Assembly: GCA_021776195.1 (NCBI GenBank)
Contig: JAJFGK010000103.1
Location: forward strand, 1-30,521
Length of the DNA stretch: 30,521 bases
From: Kiloniellaceae bacterium
GTDB lineage: Bacteria > Pseudomonadota > Alphaproteobacteria > Kiloniellales > Kiloniellaceae
Direction of reading: 5' to 3'
Numbering within the stretch: position 1 is the stretch's first letter; every line of letters begins with the position of its first letter. Shown here one piece after another: positions 21,382 through 30,203 of this stretch. The notes below the pieces were generated by a model. That model was not told the DNA's origin, did no database searches, and saw only the letters and a list, made by a program, of their open reading frames with translations. The translations under genes and the position numbers were made by a program.

Positions 21382-22302
21382 TCAACCTTGGGGGACCAGG
21401 GGAAAGGTCGGTTTGATCGGTGCCTGGCAGACCTCCTGGATGATCCTGGAAAAGGCCTTCAGCGCTTCGGTCCGTTGCAGCAGAAGCGGATAGGCCAGGA
21501 CGTAGCGAAAGGCGATCGCGGGGACGAAGGGACGCACCACCACGCCGTTGTTGGCCCAGGTCGGGGCGGCAAAGGGTTCGATCAGGGCGACGGCCAGATT
21601 GGCGGCGACCAGGCTGTAGCCGGTGTGGGAGTTCTGGATGCCGATGCCCTTCTTGTATTCGACGCCGGCGTTGCTCAGGGCCAGGGCCACGGAGTTCCAA
21701 TCGACCAGGCCGCTGGGCAGGATGGTCAGAACCTCTTCGCCGGCGAGGTCCCGGGCGGTCACCTGGCTCTTGGCCGCGAGGCGGTGCGACCGGTGGACGG
21801 CACAAACGTGGGAGGCCTCCAGCAACAGTTCCTGGGCGATGCCGGCGACCTCGGGAAAAGCCAGGGTCACGGCCAGGTGGGTCAGGTGGGTCTGCAACCG
21901 GGTGACGATCTCGGACGAGGAGAAGGTCTCGATCAGCAGGTCGACCGCCGGGTAGGAGGCCTTGAAGCGGCGGACCGCGTCGGGAAAGACATAGGTCGAG
22001 AGCGCCGATGTGGCGCAAACCTTGATGTCGGCCGGATGCTGGGTGCGAATCTGCTCGGCGATCCGCTCCAGGCGGTCCAGACCCATGTGGAACTGTTCGA
22101 CGCCCTGGTAGAAGCGGATGGCATCGGGCGTGGGCAGGAGCCGGCCCTTGAAACGGTCGAAGAGCTGGAACCCCAGAGCGCTTTCCAGATCGGCGATCAG
22201 GCGGCTCACCGCCGGCTGGGTGATGGCCATGGAGTCGGCCGCCCCGGTGGTCGTGCCGGTCACCATGACGAACCGGAAAGCCTCGATCTGCCTTGAGCGC
22301 AT
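21382..22302 (-). CDS. LysR family transcriptional regulator (NocR/OccR-like)
   Basis: A 306-residue LysR regulator. The N-terminal winged helix-turn-helix (residues 1-60) reads MRSRQIEAFRFVMVTGTTTGAADSM, then ITQPAVSRLIADLE and LFDR. The RQIEAFR start and the -GTT-GAA- turn resemble the opine regulators NocR and OccR. The remaining 240 residues are the effector-binding domain. A GTG at 22317 would add five residues; the ATG at 22302 gives the usual LysR N-terminus. It is divergent from the C15 peptidase-like gene across 132 bases of AT-rich DNA, the classic layout for a LysR regulator and its target operon. The inducer is unknown. Confidence 0.92.
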   Translation of the reverse strand: MRSRQIEAFRFVMVTGTTTGAADSMAITQPAVSRLIADLESALGFQLFDRFKGRLLPTPDAIRFYQGVEQFHMGLDRLERIAEQIRTQHPADIKVCATSALSTYVFPDAVRRFKASYPAVDLLIETFSSSEIVTRLQTHLTHLAVTLAFPEVAGIAQELLLEASHVCAVHRSHRLAAKSQVTARDLAGEEVLTILPSGLVDWNSVALALSNAGVEYKKGIGIQNSHTGYSLVAANLAVALIEPFAAPTWANNGVVVRPFVPAIAFRYVLAYPLLLQRTEALKAFSRIIQEVCQAPIKPTFPLVPQG

Positions 22303-22351
22303 GGGGGAGGTTAGCACGCGTCATATAATGTTTCGACATAGTCTTATAGGC

Positions 22352-22389
22352 TAATACGATTTGATATTATCGACTGCCTTTGCCATGAT
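22352..22389 (+). promoter_or_regulatory. Candidate promoter and overlapping LysR-type dyad
   Basis: An inverted repeat TAATA-N8-TATTA (22352-22369) overlaps a -35-like TTGATA (22361-22366), which is 17 bases from a -10-like CATGAT (22384-22389). Transcription would start near 22396, about 40 bases before the C15 gene. The dyad is not an exact T-N11-A LysR box but sits where one would be expected. The region is far more AT-rich than its surroundings. Confidence 0.45.
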
Positions 22390-22434
22390 TTTTGTGCTGA
22401 ATTTTCAGGAGAGCGAGGAGTCTGGAAAGGCGCC

Positions 22435-23097
22435 ATGGCAGATCTCCCCACAGTTGTCGTCACCGGCTACGGGGCCTGGGCGATGACCGAGGCCAATCCC
22501 TCGGCACAGATTCTGACAGGATTGACCGCGCGCGCCTGGGACGATTGTCACCTGGTCACCCTCGAAGTGCCGGTGGTCAGCGACGAGCTCTACGATCGGG
22601 TGGAACAGACGCTCCTGACCCACAGGCCAAGGGTCTGGATGAGTATCGGCGTCGCCCCCGGGTCGCCGGCGATCCGCGCCGAAATGGTCGGCACCAATTG
22701 GCGCTACTTCGACGTCCCCGACAATAGCGGCACGGACAACAGCGGCGCCAGCCTGTCGGGCCGGCCGGTCGTGGAGCAGGGCCCCGCGGCTTACAACGCG
22801 GACTTTCCCAATCACGAGATCGTCGCGGCCCTCAAGGCGGCGGGCATTCCCGCCATGGTGTCCTATTCGGCCGGCACGCACCTGTGCAATCAGATGCTCT
22901 ACACGGCGAGCCATCTGATCGAACGCCATGGCCTTCAGACCCGCTGCGGTTTTCTCCACGTGCCCCTGACGCCGGACCATGTCGCCCGACAGTCGTCGCC
23001 CCATGAGATTCAGGCCTCCATGGGATTGGCGATGATGACCGAAGCGGCGGCGATCGCGCTCAACCAAGCGATCATGGAAATGAAAGCAGCCGCGTAG
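22435..23097 (+). CDS. pcp: Divergent pyroglutamyl-peptidase I family protein (peptidase C15)
   Basis: A 220-residue cysteine hydrolase of family C15, whose known members remove N-terminal pyroglutamate (5-oxoproline) from peptides. The catalytic triad is present: E83 (RAEMVGTN), C151 (SAGTHLCNQMLY) and H175 (GFLHVP). The Cys-His spacing of 24 is that of the family (C144/H168 in bacillar enzymes). The family signature near the N-terminus, G-F-x-P-F, is replaced by GYGAW. In known structures that loop helps hold the pyroglutamate ring, so the substrate may differ. The start is an ATG after GAAAGG. It is the first gene of the transporter run. Confidence 0.85.
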   Translation: MADLPTVVVTGYGAWAMTEANPSAQILTGLTARAWDDCHLVTLEVPVVSDELYDRVEQTLLTHRPRVWMSIGVAPGSPAIRAEMVGTNWRYFDVPDNSGTDNSGASLSGRPVVEQGPAAYNADFPNHEIVAALKAAGIPAMVSYSAGTHLCNQMLYTASHLIERHGLQTRCGFLHVPLTPDHVARQSSPHEIQASMGLAMMTEAAAIALNQAIMEMKAAA

Positions 23098-23185
23098 GCC
23101 TTGTTTCGACCTGCGACGGCCAGGGTCCGGATTTCCGATTTTGGATGACCGGCCCCAAACAAAGACAGATAGGGAGGATTGTTCG

Positions 23186-24778
23186 ATGGGAATGAGATTG
23201 CTGAGATCTCTGAGTTTGACACTTTCAGTCGTTGCACTCTTTGCACTGAGCCAAGTTGCCACCATGACTCCGGCCCGTGCCGACGGCGGCACGCTGGTCT
23301 ATGGCATGCCGGCCGATCACGACATTATGGATCCGCATGCGACCGGGGGCTGGGTCACCTATCATGTGACCTACCAGATGTTCGAAAGCTTCGTGAAGGA
23401 AGACTTGACCGAGGCCGACGTCATGACGCCGCGACTGGTGCCCGGGCTCGCCACCTCTTGGGATCTCTCGGCCGACGGCACGGAGTATACCTTCCATCTG
23501 CGCGAGGGCGTGAAGTTCCATGATGGCGAAGCCTTCGACGCCGACGCCGTGATGTTCAACTTCTCGCGTTTCTGGGACAAGGAGTCGCCCAACTACTTCG
23601 AGAAATCGGCGGCCTTCGTCGGCGCCTACACGTCCTGGATCAAGGCGGTCGAGAAGATCGACGACATGACCGTCAAGATCACCCTGACCCAGCCCAACTA
23701 CGAATGGCTGCGCACCGGCCTGCAGAGCTATGGCCAGCCGCTGATGATGAGCCCGGCCTCGATCAAGGAACACGGCAACGAGGGCGTGGCGCTGCACCCG
23801 GTTGGCACCGGTCCCTTCAAGTTCGTCGAGCGCGAGCAGGGCGTGAAGACCGTTCTCGCCCGCAACGACGACTACTGGGGCGACAAGGCCAAGTTGGAGC
23901 GGATCATCTTCCGGCCGCTTGAAGACCCGGCGACCCGGGTCAACGCGCTGCGGACCGGCGAGGCCAACCTGATCGGTGTGCCGCCCTGGGACGACGTGGA
24001 GGATCTGAAGGAAGAGGGTTTCATTCTCACGACCAACGACAACGTGCCCAACTACGTCTTCATTCACCTGAACTTCAAGCACGAGATCCTCAAGAACAAG
24101 AAGGTCCGCCAGGCCATCAACATGGCGATCGACAAGGAAGGGCTGGTCAGGGAAATTTATGCCGGTACCGCGCGGGTCGAGAACGGCATGCTCTCGCCCG
24201 GCACCTTCGCCTACGATCCCAATGTCAAAAACTACTATCCCTACGATCCGGACAAGGCCAAACAGCTTCTGGCCGAAGCCGGCTATCCCGACGGCTTCTC
24301 CATCAACTGGGACATTTTCCAGTATGGCACCGGCGAATTGGTCGAATCCTGGATCCAGCGCGACCTCAAGAAGATCGGCATCGACGTCAAGATCCAGAAG
24401 TTCGAGTGGATCGCCTACCTGCGCCGCTGGGCCTCGGGCATGACCGAGGACGTGGGCATGAACCACATCGGCTGGGGCATGACCTATCCCTCCTTCATCC
24501 GCATCATCGCGGCCTGCGGTTCCTTCCCGCCCAACGGCGTGAACTCGGGTTGGTACTGCAACGAGAAGGTCGACAAGATGCTCGATCAAGCGGTCATGGA
24601 ACAGGACGAGGCCAAGGCGCGCGTGATCTACCAGCAGATCAACGAGATCATGATGGAAGACGCGGCCTTCGTGCCGATCGTCGACGACCTGCAGCCGATC
24701 TTCATCGCGCCCAGCGTGAAGGGCTTCGTCAATCCGCCCAACGACTGGTACGACTTCTCGACCGTCTGGATCGAGTAG
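23186..24778 (+). CDS. ABC transporter periplasmic substrate-binding protein, peptide type (SBP_bac_5)
   Basis: A 530-residue family-5 extracellular solute-binding protein (DppA/OppA group). A signal peptide covers about residues 1-32, with hydrophobic core LTLSVVALFALS and a predicted ARA/D cleavage. The mature part shows TLVYGMPADHDIMDPHAT, LVPGLATSWDLSADGTEYTFHLREGVKFHDG, and KVRQAINMAIDKEGLV. All are standard for the family. The start used (MGMRLL) has AGGGAGGA ahead; an ATG fifteen codons earlier was rejected because it would spoil the signal peptide. The ligand is unknown. The adjacent C15 gene and amidase suggest a peptide-like or amide compound. Confidence 0.95.
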   Translation: MGMRLLRSLSLTLSVVALFALSQVATMTPARADGGTLVYGMPADHDIMDPHATGGWVTYHVTYQMFESFVKEDLTEADVMTPRLVPGLATSWDLSADGTEYTFHLREGVKFHDGEAFDADAVMFNFSRFWDKESPNYFEKSAAFVGAYTSWIKAVEKIDDMTVKITLTQPNYEWLRTGLQSYGQPLMMSPASIKEHGNEGVALHPVGTGPFKFVEREQGVKTVLARNDDYWGDKAKLERIIFRPLEDPATRVNALRTGEANLIGVPPWDDVEDLKEEGFILTTNDNVPNYVFIHLNFKHEILKNKKVRQAINMAIDKEGLVREIYAGTARVENGMLSPGTFAYDPNVKNYYPYDPDKAKQLLAEAGYPDGFSINWDIFQYGTGELVESWIQRDLKKIGIDVKIQKFEWIAYLRRWASGMTEDVGMNHIGWGMTYPSFIRIIAACGSFPPNGVNSGWYCNEKVDKMLDQAVMEQDEAKARVIYQQINEIMMEDAAFVPIVDDLQPIFIAPSVKGFVNPPNDWYDFSTVWIE

Positions 24779-24800
24779 CCGGCCATTCAGCGTTCGACAG

Positions 24801-24831
24801 CCGGCGTCGCCGTCCAGGGGCGCGGCGCCGG
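24801..24831 (+). other. Intercistronic hairpin after the binding-protein gene
   Basis: CCGGCGTCGC (24801-24810) pairs with GCGGCGCCGG (24822-24831), ten base pairs with one G-U, around an 11-base loop. No good U-tract follows. Hairpins at this position commonly protect the binding-protein mRNA, so the binding protein is made in excess over the membrane genes. Confidence 0.6.
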
Positions 24832-24871
24832 CCGTCCTTTCTCCAATCCTATCGCAGTCCGGGAGTGATCG

Positions 24872-25822
24872 GTGGGCAGGCAGATCATCACCAGGCTCGC
24901 GGCGGTCATACCGATCCTCTTTGGCGTCTCGATCTTCATCTTCCTGTTGATGCACCTGGCGCCGGGGGACGTGACCGACGCGCTGCTCGGCCCCATGGCC
25001 ACCGGCGAGGCCAAGGAGATTCTGCGCAAGGCCATGGGCCTGGACCGCCCGCTGGTCTTTCAGTACCTGACCTGGATGGGCAACATCCTGCAGGGCGACT
25101 TCGGGGTTTCGGTCCACACCAAGCGTCTGGTCAGCGAGATGGTGCTGCCGCGCTTCGGCAACACCGTGGTCCTGGCATTGGCCAGCCTGCTGCTCGCGCT
25201 CTGCGTCGGCTTCTTCGTCGGGATGTACGCTGCCGCCAAGTCTTACTCGACCTTCGACCGGGTCAGCATGTCGCTGACCCTGGTGATCGGCAGCGCGCCG
25301 CCCTACTGGCTGGCGCTGCTGTTGGTGCTGGCCTTCTCCTTGAAGCTGCGATGGTTCCCGGCGACGGGCATGACCAGTGTCCTTGGCGATGGCGGGCTTT
25401 GGGACGTGGCCCGGCATCTGGTGCTGCCGGCCTTGGCGACGGCGGCGGCGCCGGCCGCCATCATCACCCGCATGGTCCGCTCCTCCATGCTCGAGGTGCT
25501 GAACCAGGGCTACATCCGTGTCGCCCGCGCCAAGGGCGTGAGTCGGCGCGCGATCCTGTGGAAGCACGCGCTCAGGAACGCACTGCCGCCGATCGCCACG
25601 ATCTCCGGCCTGCAACTCGGGTTCCTGTTGGGCGGCGCGCTCTTCACCGAGGTTGTCTTCGCTTGGCCCGGACTCGGCAACCAGCTTTACTATTCCATCG
25701 TCGCCCGCGACGTGGTGGTGGTGCAGGCCGCCGTGCTTGTGATCGCTCTGTCCTTCGTGCTGGTCAATCTGGCGGTCGACATCCTCAACGCCTTTCTCGA
25801 TCCGCGCGTGCGCAAGGTTTAG
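24872..25822 (+). CDS. ABC transporter permease, DppB/OppB type
   Basis: A 316-residue membrane protein with about six transmembrane helices, the first at residues 8-29 (RLAAVIPILFGVSIFIFLLMHLAPGD), ending in the family motif APGD. The cytoplasmic EAA loop reads YIRVARAKGVSRRAILWKHALRNALPPI at about residues 211-238. The start is a GTG at 24872 with a GGGAG site six bases ahead. It follows the hairpin behind the binding-protein gene and is 11 bases before the second permease. It forms one half of the membrane channel. Confidence 0.94.
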   Translation: MGRQIITRLAAVIPILFGVSIFIFLLMHLAPGDVTDALLGPMATGEAKEILRKAMGLDRPLVFQYLTWMGNILQGDFGVSVHTKRLVSEMVLPRFGNTVVLALASLLLALCVGFFVGMYAAAKSYSTFDRVSMSLTLVIGSAPPYWLALLLVLAFSLKLRWFPATGMTSVLGDGGLWDVARHLVLPALATAAAPAAIITRMVRSSMLEVLNQGYIRVARAKGVSRRAILWKHALRNALPPIATISGLQLGFLLGGALFTEVVFAWPGLGNQLYYSIVARDVVVVQAAVLVIALSFVLVNLAVDILNAFLDPRVRKV

Positions 25823-25833
25823 AGCGTATCGCC

Positions 25834-26739
25834 ATGGCCTGCGCAGCGGACAACAGCGACCCGACAGCCCGACCCGACCGGGATGCCGCGCCGCGGCGCC
25901 GGGTCGCCCTGGCCTGGTCGGCCTTTGCGGAGGATCGGGCCGCGCTGGTCTCGCTGGTCTTCCTGCTGATCGTCGCCCTCCTGGCGGCCCTGGCCCCCAT
26001 CGTCAGTCCCCACGACCCTTATGAGGCGGTCAACAACCTGCGCAACGCGCCGCCGGGCAGCGGCGACTTTCTGCTCGGCGCCGACAGCAACGGGCGCGAC
26101 ATCCTCACCCGGCTGATCTACGGCGGCCGGATTTCGCTGCTGGTCGGCTTCGTGCCGACCTTCCTGGCCATGGCGATCAGCCTCGTGCTCGGCCTGGCCG
26201 CGGGATACTTCGGCGGCTGGATCGACCAGGCCATCATGCGGGTGCTCGATGTGCTCTTCGCCTTTCCCCTGGTCTTGCTGGCGATTGCCATCGCCGGCGT
26301 CCTGCGCCCCGGCGTCGATACCGAAATCCTCGCCATCATGGTGGTCCTGGTGCCCTACATCACCCGGATCGTGCGGACCTCGACCATCTCCGTGGCCGCG
26401 CAGCCTTACATCGAAGCGGCCCGTGCCGGGGGCGCCGGGCAGTGGGCCATCGTCTCGCGCTATGTCCTGCCCAACATGATCTCGCCGGTGATCGTCTACG
26501 CAACCACCCTGGTCGGGCTGATGATCGTGGTCGGCTCGGGCCTGTCCTTTCTGGGGCTGGGCGCCCAGCCCCCGGCGGCCGACTGGGGCGCCATGGTGGC
26601 CGAGGGCCGCGTGGTGCTGCGCAAGGCGCCCCATGTCACGCTCTTTCCCGGGCTTCTGATCGTGACCGTGTCGCTGGCCTTCAACTTCATCGGCGACGGG
26701 CTGCGCGATGCCCTCGACCCCAAAGCGATTCGGCGCTGA
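25834..26739 (+). CDS. ABC transporter permease, DppC/OppC type
   Basis: A 301-residue permease, partner of the DppB-type subunit. A charged N-terminal region of about 35 residues precedes the first membrane helix (LVSLVFLLIVALLAALAPIVSPHDP). Then come LLGADSNGRDILTRLIYGGRISL, a typical DppC sequence, and the EAA loop YIEAARAGGAGQWAIVSRYVLPNM. It ends LRDALDPKAIRR, the usual DppC tail. The ATG chosen lies 11 bases after the previous stop; only a weak ribosome-binding site is visible. The gene ends 5 bases before the next start. Confidence 0.94.
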   Translation: MACAADNSDPTARPDRDAAPRRRVALAWSAFAEDRAALVSLVFLLIVALLAALAPIVSPHDPYEAVNNLRNAPPGSGDFLLGADSNGRDILTRLIYGGRISLLVGFVPTFLAMAISLVLGLAAGYFGGWIDQAIMRVLDVLFAFPLVLLAIAIAGVLRPGVDTEILAIMVVLVPYITRIVRTSTISVAAQPYIEAARAGGAGQWAIVSRYVLPNMISPVIVYATTLVGLMIVVGSGLSFLGLGAQPPAADWGAMVAEGRVVLRKAPHVTLFPGLLIVTVSLAFNFIGDGLRDALDPKAIRR

Positions 26740-26744
26740 GTGCC

Positions 26745-27764
26745 ATGGCCGAGACCATTCTCAAGGTCGAGGGTCTGCGCACCCACTTCACCACCCGGCA
26801 GGGCGTGATCAAGGCGGTCGATGGCCTGTCGTTCCAGCTCGAAGCCGGCAAGACACTCTGCATCGTCGGCGAATCGGGGTCCGGCAAGACGGTCTCCTCG
26901 CTCTCCATTATGCGCCTGGTGGAACCGCCGGGCCGTATCGTCGGCGGGCGGATTCTCTACCGCGACACCGACCTCCAGACGCTCGACGAAGCGCAGATGG
27001 AAAAGATCCGCGGCGACCGGATCGGGATGGTCTTCCAGGACCCCATGGCTTCGCTCAATCCAGCCTTTCGGATCGGCGACCAGATCGCCGAGGGCATGCT
27101 GATCCATCAGACAGTCGACAAGGCCGAGGCCCGCGCCCGCGCCCTCAAGCTGCTGGCCCGGGTCGGCATCCCCGATCCCGAGGCGCGTTTCGGCGACTAC
27201 CCGCACCAGTTCAGCGGCGGCATGCGCCAGCGGGTGCTGATCGCCTCGGCGATCGCCTGCCGGCCCGATATCCTGATCGCCGATGAGCCGACAACCGCGC
27301 TGGACGTGACCATCCAGGCGCAGATTCTGAGACTGCTGAAGGAAATCCAACGCGATCTCGACAGCGCCATGATCCTGGTCACCCACGACCTCGGCGTGGT
27401 CGCGGCCATGGCCGACCATGTGATGGTGATGTACGCCGGCCGGATGGTCGAGTACGCCGATGTCGAGACCCTCTTCGCGCGGCCCCGTCACCCCTACACC
27501 CGTGGACTGCTCGAGTCCCTGATCCGCCTGGAAGACACCCGCGCGGCCCCGCTCGAGCCCATTCCCGGCATGCCGCCGGACCTGTCGCGCCTGCCCCCCG
27601 GCTGCAGCTTCGCGGCGCGCTGCCCGGCCGCGACCGATATTTGCCGCGCGCAGTTCCCGGACCTGCGCGGCGCGGCCGGCAGTCACCAGGTCGCCTGCCA
27701 TTTGGTGAGCGACCTGGAGCTCACTGCCGTTGGGCAGACCGGTGTTGGGGAGGTCGGGTCGTGA
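26745..27764 (+). CDS. ABC transporter ATP-binding protein, DppD/OppD type
   Basis: A 339-residue ATPase. Walker A GESGSGKT is at residues 42-49, the ABC signature is FSGGMRQRV and Walker B is [11 protein letters not shown]. The C-terminal oligopeptide-transporter domain has four Cys in the pattern [10 protein letters not shown]4-IC and VACH at the end, a cluster shared by Opp/Dpp ATPases. The start used leaves 5 bases after the permease gene; the open frame is longer upstream only by chance. The stop overlaps the next start as GTGA, so the two ATPases are translationally coupled. Confidence 0.95.
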   Translation: MAETILKVEGLRTHFTTRQGVIKAVDGLSFQLEAGKTLCIVGESGSGKTVSSLSIMRLVEPPGRIVGGRILYRDTDLQTLDEAQMEKIRGDRIGMVFQDPMASLNPAFRIGDQIAEGMLIHQTVDKAEARARALKLLARVGIPDPEARFGDYPHQFSGGMRQRVLIASAIACRPDILIADEPTTALDVTIQAQILRLLKEIQRDLDSAMILVTHDLGVVAAMADHVMVMYAGRMVEYADVETLFARPRHPYTRGLLESLIRLEDTRAAPLEPIPGMPPDLSRLPPGCSFAARCPAATDICRAQFPDLRGAAGSHQVACHLVSDLELTAVGQTGVGEVGS

Positions 27765-28762
27765 CGGCGCCGCTGCTTCAGGTTCGCGGCCTGACCAAAC
27801 ATTTCCAGGTCGAGCGGCCGTCGTTCCCGCTGCGGCGCGGCGGCCAGCTGCTCAGGGCGGTGGACGGGATCGGGTTCGACGTGGCGCGCGGCCAGACCCT
27901 CGGCCTGGTCGGCGAGAGCGGCTGCGGCAAGTCCACCACCGCCCGGCTCATCCTGCGCCTGATCGAGCCGACGGCGGGCAGTGTCACCCTGGACGGCAGC
28001 GATGTGCTGGGTGCCGCGCCCGAGGCCTTGCAGCGTCTGCGCCGGGAGATGCAGCTCGTGTTTCAGGATCCCCTGTCGTCGCTCAACCCGCGCATGTCGG
28101 TCGGGGTCAACATTGCCGAGCCGCTGCGCTTTCATGGCATCGGCAACCGCCGGGACCAGCACGACCAGGCGCGTGCGTTGCTCGAGGTCGTCGGCCTGAA
28201 ACGCGACGACTTCGAGCGCTATCCCCATGAGTTCAGCGGCGGCCAGTGCCAGCGCGTGGCGATCGCCCGGGCGCTCATCCTGCGGCCCAAGCTGGTGGTC
28301 TTCGACGAGCCGGTCTCCGCCCTCGACGTCTCGATCCGGGCCCAGATATTGAAGCTGTTGTTGCAACTTCAACAGGACTTCGAGCTGACCTACCTGTTCA
28401 TTTCCCACGACCTGAGCGTCATCAAGCGGGTCTGTGATTCCATCGCGGTCATGTACCTGGGCGAGATCGTCGAGCTGGCCGAGAGCGAGCAGCTCTACCG
28501 CGCCCCCCGGCACCCCTACACCCAGGCGCTGCTGAAAGCGATCCCGACGCCGGATCCCGCGGCCCGGCGCTACAGCGACCTGGGCAGCCTGGAGGGCGAC
28601 GTGCCGAGCCCGATCGACCCACCGACCGGCTGCCGCTTCCACACCCGCTGCCCCGCGCGAATGACAGCCTGCAGCGAGCAGACACCAGAGCTTCGCGACC
28701 GTGGCGGCAGCCATCCGGTGGCCTGCCACCTCTATGACCGAGCCCCTGAAGGGAGACCGTGA
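27761..28762 (+). CDS. ABC transporter ATP-binding protein, DppF/OppF type
   Basis: A 333-residue ATPase, partner of the DppD-type subunit. Walker A GESGCGKS is at residues 51-58, the signature FSGGQCQRVAIARAL lies near residue 160, and Walker B reads LVVFDEPVSALD. The C-terminal Cys pattern GCRFHTRCP-x5-C and VACHL matches the previous gene. The start is a GTG at 27761, inside the stop of the previous gene. The insertion RPSFPLRRGGQLLRAVDG before Walker A is typical of OppF. It is one base short of the amidase 3 start. Confidence 0.95.
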   Translation: MTAPLLQVRGLTKHFQVERPSFPLRRGGQLLRAVDGIGFDVARGQTLGLVGESGCGKSTTARLILRLIEPTAGSVTLDGSDVLGAAPEALQRLRREMQLVFQDPLSSLNPRMSVGVNIAEPLRFHGIGNRRDQHDQARALLEVVGLKRDDFERYPHEFSGGQCQRVAIARALILRPKLVVFDEPVSALDVSIRAQILKLLLQLQQDFELTYLFISHDLSVIKRVCDSIAVMYLGEIVELAESEQLYRAPRHPYTQALLKAIPTPDPAARRYSDLGSLEGDVPSPIDPPTGCRFHTRCPARMTACSEQTPELRDRGGSHPVACHLYDRAPEGRP

Positions 28763-28763
28763 G

Positions 28764-30203
28764 ATGCCCGTTTTCGAGGACTACGCGAAGCACGATGCGC
28801 TGGGCCTGGCCGCGTTGGTGCGCCGCCGGGAGGTCTCGCCACGGGAACTGATCGAGAGCGCGCTGGCGGCTATCGAGGCGCTCAACCCTCGTCTCAATGC
28901 GGTGATCGCGGTTCTGGAACAACAGGCCTTGGCGGCCGCCGAGGGCGGACTGTCCGAGGGGCCCTTTGCCGGCGTGCCCTTCCTGCTGAAAGATCTGGTG
29001 GTGTCCCATGCCGGGCTGCCGACCAACTGTGGCAGCCGCTTTTTCGCCGGCTGGACTCGCGACTTCGACAGCGAGATCCTGCGCCGTTGGAAGCGCGCCG
29101 GGCTGATCGTCATCGGCAAGACCAACACCCCCGAGCTGGGGTCCAGCGGCTCGACCGAACCTGTCGCCGGCGGGGCGACCCACAATCCCTGGAGCCCGGA
29201 CCACACGCCCGGCGGCTCCAGCGGCGGCTCGGCGGCGGCGGTGGCGGCCGGCATCGTGCCCATGGCCCATGCCAACGACGCCGGCGGCTCGATCCGCGGG
29301 CCGGCGTCCTGCTGCGGACTGGTCGGGCTGAAGCCGACCCGGGGGCGCAACCCGCTCGGTCCCGACGCGGGCGAACTCTGGAACGGCCTGGTGACCGAAC
29401 ATGTGGTGACCCGCAGCGTCCGCGACTGCGCCGCGCTTTTGGACTGCACGGCGGGCTCCGATTTAGGCGATCCTCATCAGACGCCGCCGCCGGCGCGGCC
29501 CTTTCTGGCCGAGGTCGGCGCCCCGGTCGAGCCCTTGCGCATCGGGGCGGCGGTCACCGGGACCCGCACGGCGCGCTTCAGCCCGGAAGCGACCGAGGCC
29601 GTCGAGAAGACAGCCAAGCAGCTCGAGGCGCTGGGCCACAGTGTCGAGGTCGCCGAGCCCGATTACGACGTCGAGGCCTTGGGCGAAGTCTTCATGACGA
29701 TCTTTGCCGCGGCCACCGCCCATGCCATCGAGGACCACGCCGCGGCCACCGGCCAGACGCCCTCGCCCGACAACCTGGAGCGCAACAATCTCTGGCTCCT
29801 GGAACGCGGCAGGACGCTGTCGGCCATCGATCTGGAGCGCGCGCTTGCGGGCCTAAACCGGGCGACCCGCGACTTCGCACGTTTCTTCGCCGACTACGAC
29901 GTCTGGCTGACGCCGACCATGGCGACGCCGCCGCCGCGGCTCGGGCATCTCTATGCCGACGTGGAAGACGTACCGCTGTTCTTCGAGCGGCTCTGGACCT
30001 TCAACCCGCTCAATTCGATCTACAACGCCTCGGGCCAGCCGGCCATCAGCCTGCCGCTGCACATGAGCGAGGCGGGCTTGCCGATCGGGGTCATGCTGGG
30101 CGCCGGCTTCGGCGGCGAATCGCTGCTGTTCCGGCTATCGGCGCAGCTCGAGGCCGCCCTGCCCTGGGCCAGCCGTCACCCGCCGATCAGCCTGTGGAAT
30201 TAA
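28764..30203 (+). CDS. Amidase-signature (AS) family amidase (amidase 3)
   Basis: A 479-residue AS hydrolase with triad K76 (FLLKDL), S152 (PGGSSGG) and S176 ([12 protein letters not shown]). The C-terminal half has [17 protein letters not shown] and [20 protein letters not shown], as in AS amidases. No signal peptide is visible, so it acts in the cytoplasm on imported material. An AGGGAGA site precedes the ATG, which lies one base after the OppF-type stop. It is the only one of the three AS amidases in this window that belongs to the transporter run. The 3' end overlaps the convergent GntR gene by 17 bases. The substrate cannot be read from sequence. Confidence 0.93.
   Translation: MPVFEDYAKHDALGLAALVRRREVSPRELIESALAAIEALNPRLNAVIAVLEQQALAAAEGGLSEGPFAGVPFLLKDLVVSHAGLPTNCGSRFFAGWTRDFDSEILRRWKRAGLIVIGKTNTPELGSSGSTEPVAGGATHNPWSPDHTPGGSSGGSAAAVAAGIVPMAHANDAGGSIRGPASCCGLVGLKPTRGRNPLGPDAGELWNGLVTEHVVTRSVRDCAALLDCTAGSDLGDPHQTPPPARPFLAEVGAPVEPLRIGAAVTGTRTARFSPEATEAVEKTAKQLEALGHSVEVAEPDYDVEALGEVFMTIFAAATAHAIEDHAAATGQTPSPDNLERNNLWLLERGRTLSAIDLERALAGLNRATRDFARFFADYDVWLTPTMATPPPRLGHLYADVEDVPLFFERLWTFNPLNSIYNASGQPAISLPLHMSEAGLPIGVMLGAGFGGESLLFRLSAQLEAALPWASRHPPISLWN

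Noticed and set aside
21366..21412. Short GC-rich stem CCCCCA/TGGGGG between the SnoaL-like and LysR genes as a two-way terminator
   Set aside because: The stem is only about six base pairs, overlaps the LysR coding end and has no U-tract on either strand.
23225..25615. A 796-codon open frame on the minus strand
   Set aside because: It lies antisense to the binding-protein gene and the first permease, both with clear family matches. Its product is His/Asp/Val/Gly-rich low-complexity sequence with no recognisable domain, as expected from the opposite strand of GC-rich genes.
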